Virus record (IMG/VR): IMGVR_UViG_3300008267_000987
Location: 1-31,177 of that record
Reading direction: 5' to 3' (one strand)
DNA: 31,177 bases
DNA from: a virus
Shown here: piece by piece, positions 27,639 through 31,177 of the stretch
Numbering within the stretch: the first letter of the stretch is position 1
Layout of the letters: each line of letters starts with the position of its first letter
The notes under the pieces: generated by a model
Database searches by the model: none
Seen by the model: only the letters and a program-made list of their open reading frames with translations
What the model was told of the DNA's origin: nothing
Position numbers and translations under genes: made by a program

Positions 27639-30035
27639 ATGCCAATTCAGAAACTAGCGATCCAGCCGGGCGTATACCGTGAAGGCACTTCTTACAGTGC
27701 TGAAGGAAAGTGGTTCGATTGCGACAAGATTCGCTTTCGTTCTGGCAACGCTGAAAAGATTGGCGGTTGGATTCGTGCGTCTAACTACACCTATGAGGGT
27801 GTTGCACGTTCGCTGTGGAACTGGGTTGACCTGCAAGGCACCAACTACCTTGGTGTAGGCACAAACCTCAAGTACTACATTGAGAAGGGCGGCTTTTATT
27901 ACGACGTTACACCTATTCGTAAGATTGTTAGTCCGATGGCTAACAACACGTTTGCTTCCGCTTTTAGCACATTAAATGGTGGGATTGGTGCAACAGACAC
28001 ATCGATTACTGTAACTGCAGCGGTATCTTTCCCCAATAGCGGTGGGATTATTCAGATTGGCACAGAAGAAATTCTATACAACAGCGTCACAAGCAACACC
28101 TTAACCGGCTGCATACGAGGCTTTAACGGCACCACTGCGGCTGCTCATCTAACTGGTGCCAACGTAGGTTGTTCGACTATTACAGTTACAGATGTTGCAA
28201 GTACTGTTGTGCAAGATGATTTTGTAACTTTTAGTGGCGCCACTGCTTTTGGTGGGTTTGCTACAGACAATTTAAACGCAGAGCAGCAAGTCTTTCGTGT
28301 TATTAATTCAAACGCTTACACATTTAACATAGACGGTGTATTTTCTACAAGCGTTGCTTCTGGTGGTGGGGCTGCTGTTGTAGCTGAGTATCAAATTAAT
28401 ACGGGGCTGGATGTTTACCTTGTAGGCACCGGTTGGGGCGCTGGTGTTTGGCCTAACCCGCTTGTTTACACGCTGACCAACCCGTTTGACACGACAAGCG
28501 GAAGCGGCACGATAGTCGTTACTCACACTGCACATGGTCTTGTAACCGGGCAATATGTCCGATACTCAGGTGCCACGGCTGTTGGTGGAATCTCTGCTGC
28601 CCTGCTAAACCGCACGTACCAGATTACATTTATTGGAGCTAACTCATACTCAATCGCCTTGGGTAATGACGGCTACGGCACTCCTATTGTCGCAACCTCA
28701 ACTGCGAACGGCGGTGGGACTGTAACGGCGTACTACCAAGTGGGTACACGAGGCTGGGGTTCGGCATCTACAACGACAGGTATTGGTCAACAACTACGTC
28801 TCTGGTCTGCTGAGAACTTTGGTCAAGACTTGGTTTTAGCTCCTCGTAATGGTGCTGTGTACTACTGGGAAGATTCTGGTGGTGTAACAACTCGCGCAGA
28901 AGAGCTTGCTGTTCTTTCTACTGCCGCAGGGTTTGATGGTACGTTTGTACCAAACAGAACATTAGAAGTTTCAGCGTCTTCTATTCAACGGTTTATTATT
29001 TGTCTTGGTGCAAACCCTTACGACCCGGGCGATTCCGAGACTGACTTTGACCCAATGATTGTGCGTTGGTCAGACCAAGAAAATCCTTATCAGTGGGTGC
29101 CAGACGTTACTAATCAATCCGGTGAGTTTAGGCTATCAAGCGGCTCAACCATCATTACATACGTTAATACCCGTCAAGAAATCTTAGTGTGGACAGATTC
29201 TGCGCTGTATTCTATGCAGTATCTCGGGCCTCCGTTTGTGTGGGGCTTTAACATCTTGATGGACAACATTTCCATCATTTCCCCGAATGCTGTTGTAACG
29301 GTAAACAACGTGACCTACTGGATGGGCGACGGTAAGTTCTACCAATACACAGGTCGTGTTGAAACGCTTTATTGCGCTTTGCGTCAGTACATCTTTAATG
29401 AGTTAAACAAGGATCAGGCATACCAAGTTTTTGCCGGTGCAAACGAGGCGTATAACGAAGTGTGGTGGTTCTATTGCTCGAACGGCTCGAACGTCGTAGA
29501 CAAGTACGTCATCTATAACTACCTTGAGAACGTCTGGTACTACGGCACCCTTGGACGCACTGCTTGGGTTGACTCTTCACTGCGTCAGTATCCTATGGCT
29601 GCTGATTACAATAACCGCATTTTATTTCACGAAGCCAACGTTGATGACGTATCAGGGTTAACCCCAGAGCCTATTAATGCTTACATTCAGTCTGCCGACT
29701 TTGACATCGGGGACGGTGATCGGTTTGCATTTGTGTGGCGCATCTTGCCTGATATTAACTTTACGGGTTCCAACGTAGATAAGCCTACCGTGCAGATGGA
29801 AATCAGACCACGTCGAAATGCTGGTGCTCCTTACAGCCCTGCGGATAACCCAACGGTGCAGAGTCAGGACAACTACACCAACGTGCGCTCGTACAACATT
29901 CAAGAGTTTGATGGTCAGGTTTATACAAGACTTCGTGGTCGTCAGATGGCATTGCGCATTGAATCTAACGCATTAGGCGTGGCGTGGCAGCTTGGTAGTG
30001 TCAGAGCGGACATTAAACCGGACGGACGTAGATGA
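27639..30035 (+). CDS. Tail nozzle / P22 gp10-like protein with inserted beta domains (798 aa)
   Basis: The N-terminal 100 residues (MPIQKLAIQPGVYREGTSYS; KWFDCDKIRFRSGNAEKIGG) and the C-terminal half (WSDQENPYQWVPDVTNQ; RQEILVWTDSALYSMQYLG; NEVWWFYCSNGSNVVDKYVI) resemble a tail-nozzle beta-propeller of the P22 gp10/T7 gp12 type. Residues about 112-368 contain three extra beta modules. One has FPNSGGIIQIGTEEILYNS and GTTAAAHLTGANVG. Two, at 178-253 and 285-368, have VxFSGATAxGG and FCCH-like features. This insertion makes it longer than P22 gp10. The start has no strong site and lies 4 bp after the endolysin stop. Confidence 0.75.
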   Translation: MPIQKLAIQPGVYREGTSYSAEGKWFDCDKIRFRSGNAEKIGGWIRASNYTYEGVARSLWNWVDLQGTNYLGVGTNLKYYIEKGGFYYDVTPIRKIVSPMANNTFASAFSTLNGGIGATDTSITVTAAVSFPNSGGIIQIGTEEILYNSVTSNTLTGCIRGFNGTTAAAHLTGANVGCSTITVTDVASTVVQDDFVTFSGATAFGGFATDNLNAEQQVFRVINSNAYTFNIDGVFSTSVASGGGAAVVAEYQINTGLDVYLVGTGWGAGVWPNPLVYTLTNPFDTTSGSGTIVVTHTAHGLVTGQYVRYSGATAVGGISAALLNRTYQITFIGANSYSIALGNDGYGTPIVATSTANGGGTVTAYYQVGTRGWGSASTTTGIGQQLRLWSAENFGQDLVLAPRNGAVYYWEDSGGVTTRAEELAVLSTAAGFDGTFVPNRTLEVSASSIQRFIICLGANPYDPGDSETDFDPMIVRWSDQENPYQWVPDVTNQSGEFRLSSGSTIITYVNTRQEILVWTDSALYSMQYLGPPFVWGFNILMDNISIISPNAVVTVNNVTYWMGDGKFYQYTGRVETLYCALRQYIFNELNKDQAYQVFAGANEAYNEVWWFYCSNGSNVVDKYVIYNYLENVWYYGTLGRTAWVDSSLRQYPMAADYNNRILFHEANVDDVSGLTPEPINAYIQSADFDIGDGDRFAFVWRILPDINFTGSNVDKPTVQMEIRPRRNAGAPYSPADNPTVQSQDNYTNVRSYNIQEFDGQVYTRLRGRQMALRIESNALGVAWQLGSVRADIKPDGRR

Positions 30036-30697
30036 CAATACTACGCCCAACTAAAGCACCAAACTTACCGGTTGCCCCTACCGAATATCAGTCTCGGCAC
30101 CAAGAGGTATTGACCAACATTTTGCGTTTGTATTTTTCGCAGATTGACAACATTAACAGTGCAGTTCTTGGCATAGATGGCGGGCGGTATCTTGAGAACC
30201 CACATATTGCCGCGCAAAATAATGCTGACCAATACGCCACGGCAGACAATACACCTACGCTTGTCTTGTTTGATGTATTAGACTCAATATCAGGGTTTAC
30301 CCTAGACCCATCTGGGTATGCAACAGCTAACCAAAACGGTGTTTACAAGATTGACTTTAGCTTGCAGCTTGCCAATACAGACAATGTACAACACGATGCT
30401 TTTGTGTGGCTGCAAACCAATGGCACGGTGGTTCCCGGATCGTCTAGCCGATTTACTATTCCTGCAAGAAAAAGCGCGGGTGTGTTTGCGTATGTGGTTG
30501 GGTATTCGTCAATCACGTTTGAGATACAGAAAGACGACGAGATTCGTTTGTGGTGGGCAACTGAGAAGGCTGCAACGTCTGGTGGGGTTCTAGGTGTGTA
30601 TTTAGATTCTTTGCCCGCCCAAGCATCGCCTTACATTCGCCCTGCTAACCCCTCTGCTGTAGGTAGCATTGTCTTTGTGTCTAGGCTACCTGCATGA
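30032..30697 (+). CDS. Short fiber/tail protein with C1q/TNF-like fold (221 aa)
   Basis: The start overlaps the nozzle stop by ATGA. Residues 1-60 carry PTEYQSRHQEVLTNILRLYF, a common phage fiber-base motif. The rest is a jelly-roll-like sequence (GVYKIDFSLQLAN, HDAFVWLQTNGTVV, SGVFAYVVGYSSITFEIQ-like strands, EIRLWWATEKA). Such TNF/C1q-type domains trimerise and act as knobs. It ends IRPANPSAVGSIVFVSRLPA. Function inferred from fold pattern and location. Confidence 0.6.
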   Translation: MTILRPTKAPNLPVAPTEYQSRHQEVLTNILRLYFSQIDNINSAVLGIDGGRYLENPHIAAQNNADQYATADNTPTLVLFDVLDSISGFTLDPSGYATANQNGVYKIDFSLQLANTDNVQHDAFVWLQTNGTVVPGSSSRFTIPARKSAGVFAYVVGYSSITFEIQKDDEIRLWWATEKAATSGGVLGVYLDSLPAQASPYIRPANPSAVGSIVFVSRLPA

Positions 30698-30731
30698 TAA
30701 TATTAACTAAATTGACCCACTGGGTGACACT

Positions 30732-31177
30732 ATGAGTTTAAATAAAGTTGCCAGCCATTTAGCTGCGCAAGGCCGCGGGCCTGATACAACACTGGTACAC
30801 ATGTCACCACGTGAAGTTGGTGCGCTTCAAGGCATCGCTCGTCAGCATGGTGGCAGCTTAACAATCAATCCACAAACTGGGTTGGCTGAAGCTGGGTTTC
30901 TCGATGCAATCCTCCCTATGGTTGCGGGCGCGGGTCTAAGTTTAATCCCCGGTGTTGGCCCGTTGATGGCTGCAGGTATCGTCGGTGCGGGTACTGGGCT
31001 ACTTACCAAGGATCTAAATAAAGGTCTGCTGGCGGGTCTCGGCGCATTCGGTGGCGCAAGCTTAGCCGGATCTACTGCCGCCGCTGCCGAAGCCACTGCC
31101 GCCGCTGGGTCGCTATATACTCCCGCTGAAATTGCTTCTATGCAAGCGGCTGGGCTTTCCCCCGCTGAAATTGCTAC
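30732..31177 (+). CDS. Internal virion / tape-measure-type protein, 5' part
   Basis: The gene begins at an ATG at 30732, with GGTGA 6 bp upstream, and is open to the window edge (148 codons). It reads MSLNKVASHLAAQGRGPDTT then VHMSPREVGALQGIARQHGG and SLTINPQTGLAEAGFLDAI, followed by hydrophobic Gly/Ala segments (LPMVAGAGLSLIPGVGPLM, AGIVGAGTGLL). This N-terminus is familiar from large internal proteins ejected into the host envelope by podovirus-like phages. Two copies of CCCGCTGAAATTGCT (31120 and 31160) give repeated PAEIA units. The rest is outside the window. Confidence 0.55.
   Translation, partial: MSLNKVASHLAAQGRGPDTTLVHMSPREVGALQGIARQHGGSLTINPQTGLAEAGFLDAILPMVAGAGLSLIPGVGPLMAAGIVGAGTGLLTKDLNKGLLAGLGAFGGASLAGSTAAAAEATAAAGSLYTPAEIASMQAAGLSPAEIA

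Noticed and set aside
1-31177. Integrase, attachment site, tRNA or phage RNA polymerase
   Set aside because: I looked for these on both strands and saw no convincing sequence, so lifestyle cannot be decided from this window.

Overview
This window is part of a tailed double-stranded DNA phage genome (Caudoviricetes), most likely podovirus-like. The morphogenesis block runs terminase, large portal, scaffold, Mu-gpT-like capsid protein, two head-to-tail adaptors and a P22 gp10-like nozzle protein. It shows no tail tube, sheath or baseplate genes, and no integrase, tRNA or CRISPR array. A GH108 endolysin with a 3TM-type holin points to a Gram-negative host. The mixture of proteins resembles uncultured freshwater phages, but host and habitat are inference.

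Left end (1-3175): a leftward early-type module. Small unknown genes (727-933, 513-734, 214-516) and a second leftward unit (203-aa gene at 2043-2654 plus a 31-aa membrane peptide at 1911-2006) are driven by sigma70-like promoters. A palindrome, CCTTACA-N(1-2)-TGTAAGG, occurs four times here. At two sites it lies directly between a promoter and a ribosome binding site. Between 1200 and 1700 lie a GAACATT/CGTAAA repeat cluster in AT-rich DNA (a possible replication origin) and a nested A-B-B-A direct-repeat island.

Head block (3176-11455): rightward, tightly coupled genes, many overlapping by 4-11 bp: small and large terminase, portal, a 63-aa protein, a GroES-like co-chaperonin, scaffold, two virion-type proteins and the major capsid protein, ending in a strong terminator at 11487-11511. 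A GIY-YIG homing endonuclease with its own promoter sits behind that terminator.

Connector and tail block (12496-19234): small structural proteins, a run of tiny basic Gly/Lys proteins that share a short motif, a decayed second homing endonuclease, the two adaptors, a zinc-ribbon protein, and a protein built from eleven 20-residue and five 11-residue repeats.

Host-recognition block (19246-25924): fiber genes, including a duplicated fiber plus 57/60-aa partner module, a glycine-rich adhesin, a beta-helix spike-like protein, a protein ending in an S74 autoprotease chaperone, and a second glycine-rich fiber split by an apparent single-base insertion.

Right end (25921-31177): a lysis cassette (membrane protein, 31-aa peptide, holin, endolysin), then the nozzle-like protein, a short fiber-like protein and the start of an internal virion-type protein cut by the window edge. 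All family assignments come from reading the translations by eye; no database search was run.
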